Positions 24,699-34,261 of a stretch of 64,000 nucleotides of DNA are shown here, in pieces. A model generated the notes under the pieces. It had not been told where the DNA came from. It ran no database searches and worked only from the letters and a program-made list of their open reading frames with translations. The DNA comes from AM-1111 sp046302135 (lineage in GTDB: Bacteria > Bacteroidota > Bacteroidia > B-17B0 > Aurantibacillaceae), in NCBI GenBank assembly GCA_046302135.1, contig JBKCIQ010000176.1, positions 17,173 to 81,172 on the forward strand, written 5' to 3'. The position numbers and the translations under genes are program-made. Numbering within the stretch: position 1 is the first letter of the stretch; every line of letters begins with the position of its first letter.

Positions 24699-27449
24699 AT
24701 GTCAGAACTTGTATCTTGCCCATATCCCGGTTTGCGCCCTTTTAATGAGAACGAGGCAATATTTTTTAAGGGAAGAGAAGAACACATAGAGCAAATTATT
24801 AAGCAGCTTGAAGAAAAAAAATTCCTAATGCTTACGGGTGCTTCAGGCGATGGTAAATCTTCTCTTGTTTACGCGGGAGTCATACCAAACGCCAGGGCGG
24901 GTTTCTTTAAGGCAAAATTCAATAACTGGTTAATCGCTGACTTTAGACCTGAGAGACAACCATTAAAAAACATTTCGGATTCACTTTCTCGTTTGCTTAA
25001 AATTGATGATTCAACCAAAACAGAAAAAGAACTCAGTTATGGTTTTTCCGCTCTTATTGATTTATATAAATCTAGCCCCTATTGGGTGGATCAAGAATCA
25101 TCGGGGTACCTTTCCTTGCCTGAAAAAGACAAAATGAAGACCAAAAAGAAAGGTGCAAACCTTATGATTTTAGTTGATCAGTTTGAAGAGTTTTTTACCA
25201 ACCCTGAGAATTATTCTGCGGGCAAGGCTTCTATTGAATCACAGACTGTAGTAAACCTTTTATTGGAAACTACGCGCCTTGCTCTAGAACAAGATATTCC
25301 TATTTACATCATTTGTACCATGCGCTCAGATTATGTTGGTCAGTGCGCGGCATTTCGGGGTCTTCCGGAATATATTGGATACAGCCAGTTTTTTGTTCCA
25401 CGTTTAAAGCGCAAAGAAATTTATCAGGTTATAGAGGAACCCGCTTTACTCAACGGAAATAAAATTTCTAAGCGTCTTGTAGATATGCTCATTAACGAAA
25501 TGAATGATGGTATTGATCAATTACCCGTTCTACAACATGCGCTTAATCAAATTTGGCAAATTGCCGATAAAGGAATGGCGGAAATGGACATTATTCATTT
25601 CGCAATGGCCGGTGGAATAAGTGCTTCTCAACTGCCTAATGAGCAAAAAATAAAATTTGAAGAATGGTTCAGCACCATTCCAAATACAAGGAGAAAGTAT
25701 TATGAAAGCCCTTCACTACAGAATATTATTGATTTACACGCAAACGCACTGTTAGATTCTGCCTGTGCTCACTTCAAAAAGTTATCAGGGAATGAGATTT
25801 CTAATGAAGAAACGCTAAGAATAGTTACTACAGTTTTTAAATGCCTCACAAAAATTGATTCCGGAAGGGCAATTAGAAATAGAATGACACTTGAAGAAAT
25901 ACAAAATGTGTTTAATGATTCCGGTATTGAAACAAATAAAATTTCAGCAGTAATTACTATTTTCCGTTTGGAAGGGAATAATTTTATCAGACCGTTTTTA
26001 CCAACAGAAACTAATTCAGTTGATACAACGAAAAACTTGCCACTAGATATCACACACGAAAGTTTAATAAGAAATTGGGGATTATTGCGAGGCTGGGCAA
26101 TAGAGGAAGAAAATGATATTCAGAATTTTCTTGAGCTTGAAAAACAAGTGAAAAGATGGGCTACCGATGACAACAAGCAAATTTTTTTGTCAAACAGAAG
26201 GTCAAATTTTCTTTTAAGTAAAGGGCCTTATGAATATTTCAATCAGTGGTTTGTACAGTTTAAACCAACTGCACAATGGCTTGTTAAATATGATTTAAAT
26301 GATGATGAGGCACCTGTAAAAATTTTAAACGCTCAAAAACGAATTGATGACACAAGACTTTATCTTGTTAAAAGTGGAAAAGTTTTTAAGAGAAAGCGAC
26401 AAATTGTAGTTGGTTTAATTTCACTTTTTTTTATTGCTGCAGTTTCCTTTCTTTACATTAAAAAAATTCGTGCTGAAGAAGAAATGAAAAAAGCTGAAAA
26501 TTTTGCAGACACAAAAATTGATAAGTTTGATGCTAAAGTAATTGCGCCCTCAAGTTATATAATGCAGGGAGGTAAATATATTGCCGATGTTTTTGCAGTA
26601 GCAAGAAGCTCAAAGCTTGGCGACGAAATCGCGACTCAAATTTTTTTGGGGAAACTTGATTCTAATGGGAATATTATTGACATATACGACACATTGAAAA
26701 TGAATGAAGGTTTTGGGAAAATTGAGGTTGAAGGAAAAATACCGGGAGAGCATAAAATAGAAGGGGTTGTTCAGGTTAAAAGTCCCTCAGGAAAAATAAA
26801 TAACGCAACCTTTTCTCAATCGTATATGGTTGCCGCACCATCTGCAAATATTGAAATAAAATCCATGAATAATTTATTTGTTGGTATGTCGAACGAGGTT
26901 GTATTAAATGTTCCGGGATGTGCGCCAGGTGATATAATGTTGAATGTTTCAGGATGTGGCGCTACATTATCTCCAAAGGCACCGGGAGAATATATTATAA
27001 AAGTTAGGGAAACGGGAGAAGTAAAAATTAACACAAGTATTAAAACCCAAGGTGGCTATTTAGCCCTTGAACCAATAGTATTAAAATCGAAAAAACTCCC
27101 CTTACCAAACGCCTATTTTATGGGAAAGACGGGGAGCACAAACCTTGGGACTCTCGATCTGAATCAAAGTTTAAAGCTTGATGCAAAGAGTGACAATTCA
27201 GATTTTGATTTGAAATTTAAGATAAAGTCGTTTGAAATGATGATTGTTGGTAAATCATCAAATACACAATTTAAATCCTCTTCAGGGGATGCTTTAACTA
27301 AAGAGATGGTTACAGAATTATTAAGTGCGTCTTTGGGGGATAAAATTATTTTTCGGAATATTATTGCTTATGCCCCTGATGGAAGTTTTTTAAATTTAGA
27401 TCCTATTATTCTTGAATTGGGAAAAAAGAGAATTAGAGCTACTTTTTAA
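24699..27449 (+). CDS. nSTAND NTPase fused through one TM helix to GldM-like periplasmic domains
   Basis: 916 residues from the ATG at 24699; an in-frame TTG at 24690 is less likely. Residues 1-300 are an nSTAND-type NTPase: opening CPYPGLRPFNENEAIFFKGRE, Walker A GASGDGKSS (47-55), Walker B LMILVDQFEEFF (155-166) and CTMRSDY (206-212). A helical winged-helix/linker part follows (to about 565). One TM helix lies at about 568-588. Residues 609-916 match the C-terminal domains of GldM: FDAKVIAPSSYIMQGGKY, NNLFVGMSNEVVLNVPG, DFDLKFKIKSFEM, GDKIIFRNI and PIILEL. GldM is the T9SS/gliding motor protein that spans the periplasm. Its own N-terminal helix and first domain are replaced here by the NTPase. 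Function is unknown; energy- or signal-dependent envelope action is inferred. Confidence 0.85.
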   Translation: MSELVSCPYPGLRPFNENEAIFFKGREEHIEQIIKQLEEKKFLMLTGASGDGKSSLVYAGVIPNARAGFFKAKFNNWLIADFRPERQPLKNISDSLSRLLKIDDSTKTEKELSYGFSALIDLYKSSPYWVDQESSGYLSLPEKDKMKTKKKGANLMILVDQFEEFFTNPENYSAGKASIESQTVVNLLLETTRLALEQDIPIYIICTMRSDYVGQCAAFRGLPEYIGYSQFFVPRLKRKEIYQVIEEPALLNGNKISKRLVDMLINEMNDGIDQLPVLQHALNQIWQIADKGMAEMDIIHFAMAGGISASQLPNEQKIKFEEWFSTIPNTRRKYYESPSLQNIIDLHANALLDSACAHFKKLSGNEISNEETLRIVTTVFKCLTKIDSGRAIRNRMTLEEIQNVFNDSGIETNKISAVITIFRLEGNNFIRPFLPTETNSVDTTKNLPLDITHESLIRNWGLLRGWAIEEENDIQNFLELEKQVKRWATDDNKQIFLSNRRSNFLLSKGPYEYFNQWFVQFKPTAQWLVKYDLNDDEAPVKILNAQKRIDDTRLYLVKSGKVFKRKRQIVVGLISLFFIAAVSFLYIKKIRAEEEMKKAENFADTKIDKFDAKVIAPSSYIMQGGKYIADVFAVARSSKLGDEIATQIFLGKLDSNGNIIDIYDTLKMNEGFGKIEVEGKIPGEHKIEGVVQVKSPSGKINNATFSQSYMVAAPSANIEIKSMNNLFVGMSNEVVLNVPGCAPGDIMLNVSGCGATLSPKAPGEYIIKVRETGEVKINTSIKTQGGYLALEPIVLKSKKLPLPNAYFMGKTGSTNLGTLDLNQSLKLDAKSDNSDFDLKFKIKSFEMMIVGKSSNTQFKSSSGDALTKEMVTELLSASLGDKIIFRNIIAYAPDGSFLNLDPIILELGKKRIRATF

Positions 27450-27478
27450 TAAGTAAAAAATTTATGTCCTGTAATTAA

Positions 27479-28666
27479 ATGAGTTCTACAGAAATTGTAT
27501 TCATATTAATCTCTGCCGTATTATTTTTATTGCTACTACTTGTATTTTTTCAGAATAGCAAAAACAAAAAACACCTCATTAAAATTGAAAAAGAATTAAT
27601 TAATAAAACCGAATCTGAGACTATCTGGATTAAGGAGCGGAGTACGATTTTAGAGTCTAAGCAGAAGTTCGAAGAAAAAAACAAAAAGCTATGGTCTATG
27701 AGTGAGGCGGTGCACAAAGAAAGAAAGAAGGTGGACGAGGAAAATGAAAAATTACTTTTAGAAAAGGAAAAGTTAGTTTCAGATAAAAAAAAGCTAGATG
27801 AAAAAATAAAAAAGCTTTGGCAAACCAGCACTGCTATTCATAAGGAAAAGGAAAGAATTAACGAGCTCAAGTTAGAGATTGAAAACAAACACCAGGAAAT
27901 AATTGATAGCGTTAATTACGCCAAGCGTATTCAAAGGGCTTTGCTTGCAAGTGAAAAGTTACTGAGAAATCATTTAAAAGAGTATTTTATTTTTTTTAAA
28001 CCAAGAGACATTGTAAGCGGAGATTTTTATTGGGCATCAGAAACACAGGATAATAAATTTTTACTTGCTATCGCGGATAGCACCGGTCATGGTGTGCCCG
28101 GAGCAATTATGAGTATCCTCAACATTTCTGCTTTGAATGAAGCGGTAAACGCAGAAAAATTAAACGCTCCTGATACCATACTTAACTATTCCAGAAAACG
28201 AATTATGGAGCATATGGCAAATGACGGTAGTGAAGAGGGAGGAAAAGATGGAATGGACTGTGTGCTTTGTAAAATTGATTTTGAAAAAAAATTATTATCG
28301 TTTGCCGCCGCAAATAATCCGTTATGGATATTTAGAAAAAATAAAGAGGCTAACATAGAGTTGATTGAAATCAAGCCAGATAAGATGCCTGTGGGTAAAG
28401 CTATGGGTGAGATTAAGCCCTTTTCGTTACACGAAATTTCGGTACAACCGGGAGATCTCATTATAATGATAACGGATGGGTTTGCCGATCAGTTTGGAGG
28501 GCCCAATGGAAAAAAATTCATGTACAAACCTCTAAAAGAACTTCTGTTTAGACTTAACCAATTGCCTATGCAGGAAATGAAGCAAGAACTTTATAGTAGA
28601 TTTAATGAATGGAAAGGTAGACATGAACAAGTTGATGACGTACTGATTGCAGGAATAAGGGTCTGA
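27479..28666 (+). CDS. Membrane-anchored coiled-coil SpoIIE/PP2C phosphatase
   Basis: 395 residues. One TM helix (about 5-24) is followed by a long Lys/Glu coiled coil (27-145) and a SpoIIE-type PP2C domain (about 160-395). Metal-binding motifs are present: FKPRDIVSGDFYW, AIADSTGHGVPGAIMS, GGKDGMDC, IIMITDGFADQFGG and QVDDVLIAG. These phosphatases remove phosphate from Ser/Thr of partner proteins, often anti-sigma or anti-anti-sigma proteins, and the coiled coil presumably relays a signal. It lies 29 bp after the nSTAND gene, in the same operon. No STAS or anti-sigma gene is in the window. Confidence 0.85.
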   Translation: MSSTEIVFILISAVLFLLLLLVFFQNSKNKKHLIKIEKELINKTESETIWIKERSTILESKQKFEEKNKKLWSMSEAVHKERKKVDEENEKLLLEKEKLVSDKKKLDEKIKKLWQTSTAIHKEKERINELKLEIENKHQEIIDSVNYAKRIQRALLASEKLLRNHLKEYFIFFKPRDIVSGDFYWASETQDNKFLLAIADSTGHGVPGAIMSILNISALNEAVNAEKLNAPDTILNYSRKRIMEHMANDGSEEGGKDGMDCVLCKIDFEKKLLSFAAANNPLWIFRKNKEANIELIEIKPDKMPVGKAMGEIKPFSLHEISVQPGDLIIMITDGFADQFGGPNGKKFMYKPLKELLFRLNQLPMQEMKQELYSRFNEWKGRHEQVDDVLIAGIRV

Positions 28667-28690
28667 TTTTTTTAAAATAATTAATTAAAA

Positions 28691-29362
28691 ATGAATGATA
28701 CTTTTTTAAAAGCCGAATGGAGAAAGTTGCTTATGTCTAATTATCTCGTTGAGCCCAATGTACTTAAAAAATATGTCCCTTATAAAACCGAATTGGATCT
28801 ATGGAACGGTAATTGTTATCTCAGTTTGGTAGGATTCATGTTTCTGAACACCAAGATTAAAGGCGTTTCAATTCCGTTTCATAAAAATTTTGAAGAGGTT
28901 AACCTAAGATTTTACGTGCGCTATAATGATTCCGGATTGTGGAAACGAGGAGTTGTTTTTATAAAAGAAATAGTTCCTAAACCGGCATTAACTATGGTTG
29001 CGAATATGTTTTATCAGGAGCATTATGAAACCCTACCTATGCGACATCTTTGGGAAGAACAGGGGGCAAAAATTTCAGTGTGCTACGAGTGGAAAAAACA
29101 CTCGTGGTACAAAATTGCGGCAATTGCTGAAAATAATTTATCAGTTATTAATACCGGAAGTGAGGAGGAGTTCATTACAGAGCACTATTGGGGCTACACT
29201 AAAATAAACGAATCTAAAACTTCTGAATACCAAGTTGAACACCCAAAATGGGAAGTTTATCCAGTAATTGACTTTAGTATTGATGTTGATTTTGCTGAGG
29301 TTTATGGATCAGACTTTGACTTTCTTTCAATTGAAAAACCCAAATCTGTTTTGCTCGCTTAA
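28691..29362 (+). CDS. DUF2071 / YqjF-family protein
   Basis: 223 residues, no signal peptide. Family marks: FLKAEWRKLLMSNYLVEPNVLKKYVP near the start (shown in part), DLWNGNCYLSLVGFMF, VNLRFYVRY, KRGVVFIKEIVPKP, and the closing ITEHYWGY and YQVEHPKWEVY. DUF2071 proteins resemble acetoacetate decarboxylase-fold proteins and have no proven role. It is 24 bp after the phosphatase gene and ends at a terminator-like hairpin, so it may be the last gene of the cassette or merely a passenger. Confidence 0.8.
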   Translation: MNDTFLKAEWRKLLMSNYLVEPNVLKKYVPYKTELDLWNGNCYLSLVGFMFLNTKIKGVSIPFHKNFEEVNLRFYVRYNDSGLWKRGVVFIKEIVPKPALTMVANMFYQEHYETLPMRHLWEEQGAKISVCYEWKKHSWYKIAAIAENNLSVINTGSEEEFITEHYWGYTKINESKTSEYQVEHPKWEVYPVIDFSIDVDFAEVYGSDFDFLSIEKPKSVLLA

Positions 29363-29364
29363 GG

Positions 29365-29402
29365 TTCTGAAATAAAAGTCTTCGAAGGTTCAGAAATTTT
29401 TT
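29365..29402 (+). terminator. Terminator of the TIR / nSTAND / SpoIIE / DUF2071 operon
   Basis: TTCTGAA (29365-29371) pairs with TTCAGAA (29389-29395), followed by A and a run of six T. The stem is short (7 bp) and the loop long, but its position 3 bp after the stop and the U-tract support intrinsic termination. Confidence 0.5.
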
Positions 29403-29438
29403 GAAAGCAATTCCGGCTAAAAAATAATAAAATTAATT

Positions 29439-30419
29439 TTACTTTAGTTCTTCTATTTTTACTCTTGCGTCCATTTCCAACATCGCTGCTATCGCAAGCT
29501 GAGAGTAAGCTTGTGAAGAATTTCTGAAGGCCTTAGCTTGAGTTTGCCAAAGTTTTTTCAATAGTCCCATTCCCGGCTCCCTCGTTCCGCAGGCCTCAAT
29601 TGCAGGCCTCACGTTTCCAATACCGGCATGGTAGGCATGCATTACCAAACACCTAAACCATAAGTCTTTCTCGTTATATGGTATCGAAAGTGTATCCAAT
29701 GTTTCTTTGATTTTTGGTATACAAATTTCTTTTATAACCTTGCTTGCACAATAAGCACTTCTAGCAAGGTCAGCACGCTCATCTCTTTTACGGCTAACAA
29801 TTAAACCAAACTTTTTAGCAACAAAAGGCATTAACTGAAACGGGCCGTAGGCACCAACACTAGACTTTTGAAGTTTATTAGGAGATTCTATTAATAAAAT
29901 TGCCTGAGCATACCATGGATCTGTTTCATTATCCTGAAATATTTTTATTGCCTCATGAATACTTGGGTAAACTTTATTGAAATCGTAAAAATAATTTTTA
30001 CCTGCCGTGAAAAAAAGTTTGACGCTGTCCGGCACACAATAAATAGTTTTAATAGATGATTTTATTTCCTCTTTACAATCTTCGGAGTTTTTATCCCAGC
30101 TCTTTGAGTCTAATTTTAATAATACAATCCTTGAGTTAGCTACGCTTATCAAACCAGTATCCTTTGGCAAGTTCATTATTTTCCTCCAGAATTTTATCTG
30201 AGAAAAAGTATCGCAACGTAAATCGTAAATCTGCTTATCATGAATATAAAATTTTTTTTCTTTTGTAATAGTGTCTTTCAACTGTATTACATCAGGGTTG
30301 GAATTTTTTTTTGTGGTTGAAGAAATTTCTTTGTCGGCATATGAAAAATTCTTAAGCCCTATTAAGGACAATATACCTGCCAAAACAGTAAACAAGAATA
30401 TATTTCGTTTTAATTGCAT
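29439..30419 (-). CDS. Lytic transglycosylase (SLT / MltD-like)
   Basis: 326 residues with a signal peptide or anchor (about 5-22). The C-terminal half holds the goose-lysozyme-like SLT domain: AILLIESPN, whose Glu (about residue 178) is the catalytic acid, then VGAYGPFQLMPFVA, and HAYHAGIGNVRPA in place of the more common YNAG. It cleaves peptidoglycan glycan strands in the periplasm. The N-terminal third is of unknown fold; no LysM repeats are seen. Confidence 0.82.
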   Translation of the reverse strand: MQLKRNIFLFTVLAGILSLIGLKNFSYADKEISSTTKKNSNPDVIQLKDTITKEKKFYIHDKQIYDLRCDTFSQIKFWRKIMNLPKDTGLISVANSRIVLLKLDSKSWDKNSEDCKEEIKSSIKTIYCVPDSVKLFFTAGKNYFYDFNKVYPSIHEAIKIFQDNETDPWYAQAILLIESPNKLQKSSVGAYGPFQLMPFVAKKFGLIVSRKRDERADLARSAYCASKVIKEICIPKIKETLDTLSIPYNEKDLWFRCLVMHAYHAGIGNVRPAIEACGTREPGMGLLKKLWQTQAKAFRNSSQAYSQLAIAAMLEMDARVKIEELK

Positions 30420-30465
30420 TAACTAGAATAAAGCAACAGGACCTTAAATATACAAACTTTTAGTT

Positions 30466-32883
30466 TTATTTTGTCAATATGATTTTAGTAGTGGAGGCAG
30501 GCTCATTTCCTGAATCTACGAGAACAATATAGGTTCCTGTTTCAATTTGATGCACGTCAATTTTTGTTACTTTTCCTTGAGTAACACCCGTTAAAATTCT
30601 TCTTCCCGATAGATCAGATAATTCATACCTATATGATATGTCCGAATCAGTTGAAATGAAAAAAGACTCCTGATTTGCCGGATTCGGATAAACCCTTATT
30701 TTTTTCTTTGATAAAGAATTTTTTATTCCGGAAAACAGTGAGCTTACACCATTGGCGGTAGCGTATTCACCTTTCTTTAGTGTGTCAACAACAAAATACC
30801 CGAATTTCCCGGTAGTCCCTCCTAATTTTGTTTTCGCGTAATTTGAAACCTCTACCCAGTCTTCTGCGGTGTTTTTTCTATAAAGTAAAAGAACGCTGTC
30901 AGAGGTAAATTGTGTCAGGCAGGTGTCTAAGTAAGCAGTCTGCCCTGTAAGGTTTTTTCTGCCGTCGTACCAAAAAGTTGCTTTGGAGTGAAATGTTGAA
31001 TCAAATATTCCGTCAATTTTCCAATAGTGCTGAGTATTTAATCTGTAATTGTTGATATTATTTTTAATGGTGTCAGGCGAAACAAAATTGTGTTCAACTC
31101 TAATCCAGGCAGAATCTGACGGTATGTTGATTATATTCAAGGATAAGTTTGCAGGATTAAAACTGTTAGATCCTGTTGTGTAGACTGTTTTATGGCAAGA
31201 AGAAGTTGCATCACTAATCTTTGAATCAACATTGATGCCGGTGAACACAGGATAAAATGGTAAGTTAAACGTAGTAATATAATTCGATCCTCCTGCAAAA
31301 ACCTTCCTTATTTGATTTTGCCATAAGTTGTTTTTAAAAGTGATTTCAAGCGGAACGTTCGTATAAAAGTTTTGAGACCGTGCAAGTTTTTGCTTAATAT
31401 AAACAGTAACGTTATACGTTCCGTTAGCCTGCGGAACTACGTTAGTGCTGTCGATTGAAAAATGTGGCCATCCGGGTTGCAAAATCCAGTCGCCCATAAA
31501 CTGATTCATATTTACGCCGGTTGCTGCAGTGAGTATATTGCCAAACTCCAATGTATTTAAGTTTTTAAATCCTTTTTGTTGTTGCACGGCTTTCATCCCT
31601 AATTTAAAAAGGGAGTCACCTAAATAAGCTCTTGCATTGTGCATCATGTCTGCTCCTTTCCGGTACACGTGATCTCCATAGGTATAAATGTGAGGAACAC
31701 CACTTACGTTTAGAGAGCCTTCTCTTAAATGTGCGAAATGAACCATGTCCTCATGATTTGTTTTAATTGCGTTGATGTAACTTTGCCAGCCGTAAACAAA
31801 ATCTCGAAAGAGATATTCGGAGTAGGAAGCAATGCCTTCGTTCAACCACATGTCACCTGCTGTTTCGCAGGTGGTATGATCTCCCCACCAGTGATGAGAA
31901 AGTTCATGCGCCATCAAATCCGCTTCATAGGTTAATGAACCATTTGCAGTAGCTCGGGGATAAGCAATATTTGTTGCATGCTCCATTGCTCCACTATTAA
32001 ATGGAACCAGACAATAACCGACACGATTCCATACGTAAGGGCCGTACCAATCTTCAAAGCCGGATAACGCATCCTGAAGGTGGATAAAAGAATTTTTCAG
32101 GTTAGTTGTGTCTGCGGGTAAGGCTGCAAGAATAATAGGAATGTTACCATTAATTCCGTTATACTGCTGACTCACGTGAGTATAATTAGCGACACTAATG
32201 CTGGCAAGATAAGATGGAATTTCCTCATTCATTACCCATGTTCTCGTTCTTAAACCCATTGCATCGGTTGTGTCTTTAGATAGGGCACCGTTGCAATAAG
32301 CAATCTTACCAGCATTTGTTGAAATATGAAAAGTGTATTTCGCTCTTTCAGAAAAGTTATCGAAACATGGGTGCCACACTCTACCGTAAACGTGTGGGCT
32401 TGCATCAAAACCAACTCCAAGATTATACATGTATCCACTCTGTTTGTACCAGCCACCCCAGCCAGAAGCATCTTTTACCGGCTTGCCGTGATAATAAATA
32501 TATACGTTAAGCGTATCTACTATGTTATATGTATTGCCTAGAAATATATTTAAAAGCGTATCATTATAAGAATAATTTAAAATAGAATTATTTAATTTAA
32601 TCGAATCAATTTTCATTTTCAACAAATCAAGACAGAGGTAATTTAGTCCGTTTAATTTTGGATTGAACTTCACCATTGTATAACCGCGAATGGTGTCTGT
32701 TGTAAAGTCGGTTAGATTAAGAGTAACGTCGTATAATAGTACATCTGCTGTATCACTTCTAAGATTTTCCTGGGCTGTTGTAAATGTTGTTGTCGAAAAA
32801 CTTGATTTACTGATCTGGCAATTATTATTTTTTTGGGAGATGCAAAAAAAAGGTATTAGTAAAATCAAAAAGTATTTTCTCAT
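30466..32883 (-). CDS. M1-family metallopeptidase, T9SS cargo
   Basis: 805 residues. Signal peptide about 1-16 (ending CISQ). The zinc site is HELSHHWWGD (His326, Glu327, His330) with the third ligand Glu349 in LNEGIASYSEY; GAMEH (298-302) replaces the usual GAMEN substrate-binding motif. The last 80 residues form a T9SS type A sorting domain (RVYPNPANQESF, YELSDLSGRRI, TGTYIVLVD). It is probably an exported aminopeptidase attached to or released from the cell surface. Confidence 0.88.
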   Translation of the reverse strand: MRKYFLILLIPFFCISQKNNNCQISKSSFSTTTFTTAQENLRSDTADVLLYDVTLNLTDFTTDTIRGYTMVKFNPKLNGLNYLCLDLLKMKIDSIKLNNSILNYSYNDTLLNIFLGNTYNIVDTLNVYIYYHGKPVKDASGWGGWYKQSGYMYNLGVGFDASPHVYGRVWHPCFDNFSERAKYTFHISTNAGKIAYCNGALSKDTTDAMGLRTRTWVMNEEIPSYLASISVANYTHVSQQYNGINGNIPIILAALPADTTNLKNSFIHLQDALSGFEDWYGPYVWNRVGYCLVPFNSGAMEHATNIAYPRATANGSLTYEADLMAHELSHHWWGDHTTCETAGDMWLNEGIASYSEYLFRDFVYGWQSYINAIKTNHEDMVHFAHLREGSLNVSGVPHIYTYGDHVYRKGADMMHNARAYLGDSLFKLGMKAVQQQKGFKNLNTLEFGNILTAATGVNMNQFMGDWILQPGWPHFSIDSTNVVPQANGTYNVTVYIKQKLARSQNFYTNVPLEITFKNNLWQNQIRKVFAGGSNYITTFNLPFYPVFTGINVDSKISDATSSCHKTVYTTGSNSFNPANLSLNIINIPSDSAWIRVEHNFVSPDTIKNNINNYRLNTQHYWKIDGIFDSTFHSKATFWYDGRKNLTGQTAYLDTCLTQFTSDSVLLLYRKNTAEDWVEVSNYAKTKLGGTTGKFGYFVVDTLKKGEYATANGVSSLFSGIKNSLSKKKIRVYPNPANQESFFISTDSDISYRYELSDLSGRRILTGVTQGKVTKIDVHQIETGTYIVLVDSGNEPASTTKIILTK

Positions 32884-32954
32884 AAATTATTTTATTCCTT
32901 CACCTAAAATTAATGGAAATATTCCGGCACTTCAATAAAATCCGGCGTAAAAAA

Positions 32955-33512
32955 CTATTTTTTGTTTGCTTCCGAAGGAATTAACTCTGAAAAAACGGTT
33001 ACGTCTACAGATTCAGCTATTTTTTTTGTTACAATAGTAGGTACTTTTATTCCGTAGTCTGCTACTTTAACAGGGAATTTGGCATCAAGAGTTATTTTAC
33101 CATTAGAAACTGTAATTTTCCCTTTTACGTCCACATCTTTTGTAACACCATGTATTGTTAGTTTTCCTTTGGCAGTAACAGGTGTAACACCATTGGCTAA
33201 ATAGTTTACTGATCCAATAATTTTACCCGAAAAAGATGATGTTGGATATTTTTCCGACTCCATATAATTTTCATTAAAATGTTCCTGCATCAGCGGCCTT
33301 TCAAATGTAAATCCAAGATTTTTTGCCTGCATCTGAATTGCCCCTGTAGAAGGTTTTATTACAACCACAACTTGTTTGTTTTTTGCCGAAATATCTTCTA
33401 ATGGTGTGGTGGAAAAAAACGACAAGGTGCTTTCTTTTCCTTTTAAGAGATCCTGCCCTTTAAAAATAAAACCTGAGAAGATGAATAAAAGACTTAAAGT
33501 AATGTTTTTCAT
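32955..33512 (-). CDS. YceI-family protein
   Basis: 185 residues with a signal peptide (about 1-19, ending FKGQ). The lipocalin-like YceI pattern is clear: STLSFFSTTPLEDISAKNK, LMQEHFNENYMESEKYPTSSF (shown in part), GKLTIHGVTKDVDVKG and LDAKFPVKVADYGIK. YceI proteins bind isoprenoid-like lipids in the periplasm. It is transcribed alone. Confidence 0.85.
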   Translation of the reverse strand: MKNITLSLLFIFSGFIFKGQDLLKGKESTLSFFSTTPLEDISAKNKQVVVVIKPSTGAIQMQAKNLGFTFERPLMQEHFNENYMESEKYPTSSFSGKIIGSVNYLANGVTPVTAKGKLTIHGVTKDVDVKGKITVSNGKITLDAKFPVKVADYGIKVPTIVTKKIAESVDVTVFSELIPSEANKK

Positions 33513-33686
33513 TTTGTTTTTTAATTAAATATATATCCAAAATTAAGCCATATTTTGATTCTTTTGTATGATTTAAAGTAATTTCAATAACCAACTGTTT
33601 TTGTAGAGTAATTTAAAATGATAAATAACTTAAAACTCAAACAAAACAACTTTTGATAGATTAATTTTAACTCATTAAACTTGCAC

Positions 33687-34256
33687 ATGAAGAATACCAT
33701 AAGCAAGAATATAGAAGCATTTGAAAAAGAAGACTTCATCGCCCAATTGAAACAAAGGTTTATGACCTATATACAACGCCACCCTAAAATTAAATGGGAG
33801 AACGTAGAAAATAGATTAAGAAAAAATCCTGAAAAACTTAAAGTGATTTTTAAAATGGAATCGACTGGTGGTGAGCCAGATGTTATAGGGCAAGATATAA
33901 AGTCAGGTGAAATAATTTTCTGCGATTGCTCTGAAGAAAGTCCTTTAGGAAGAAGATCACTGTGTTATGACGTGGCGGCGTTAGATTCACGTAAGGAAAA
34001 TAAACCGGCAGGAAATGCAGAAGATTTTGCCAAAGAAATAGGAATAACCCTTTTAACGGAATCAGAATATTTTCAATTGCAAGAATTGGGCGAGTTTGAT
34101 TTGAAAACCTCAAGTTGGCTTAAAACTCCTGATAAAATACGAAATAAGGGGGGTGCAATTTTTGGTGATTTTCGTTTTGGAAGAGTTTTTATTTATCACA
34201 ATGGCGCTTCATCATATTATGCCGCGAGAGGCTTTAGGGGACTAATAAGTGTGTGA
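33687..34256 (+). CDS. DUF4256 protein
   Basis: 189 residues from the ATG at 33687; an in-frame TTG at 33681 is less likely. Conserved blocks FMTYIQRHPKIKWENV, FKMESTGGEPDVIG, FCDCSEESPLGRRSLCYD and GDFRFGRVFIYHNGASSYYA (in parts) fit DUF4256. It is cytoplasmic, with unknown function. A near-consensus -7 box (TAAACTTG, 33676-33683) lies 3 bp before the ATG. Confidence 0.8.
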   Translation: MKNTISKNIEAFEKEDFIAQLKQRFMTYIQRHPKIKWENVENRLRKNPEKLKVIFKMESTGGEPDVIGQDIKSGEIIFCDCSEESPLGRRSLCYDVAALDSRKENKPAGNAEDFAKEIGITLLTESEYFQLQELGEFDLKTSSWLKTPDKIRNKGGAIFGDFRFGRVFIYHNGASSYYAARGFRGLISV

Positions 34257-34261
34257 TATTT

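Noticed and set aside
24690..27449. The STAND-GldM fusion considered as a sequencing or assembly artefact.
   Set aside because: The frame is continuous over 2.7 kb with a sensible TM helix at the junction, and base composition does not change across it.
30466..32883. The M1 peptidase considered as inactive because GAMEN reads GAMEH.
   Set aside because: The zinc ligands and catalytic Glu (HEXXH plus the downstream Glu) are intact; GAMEN variants occur in active members.
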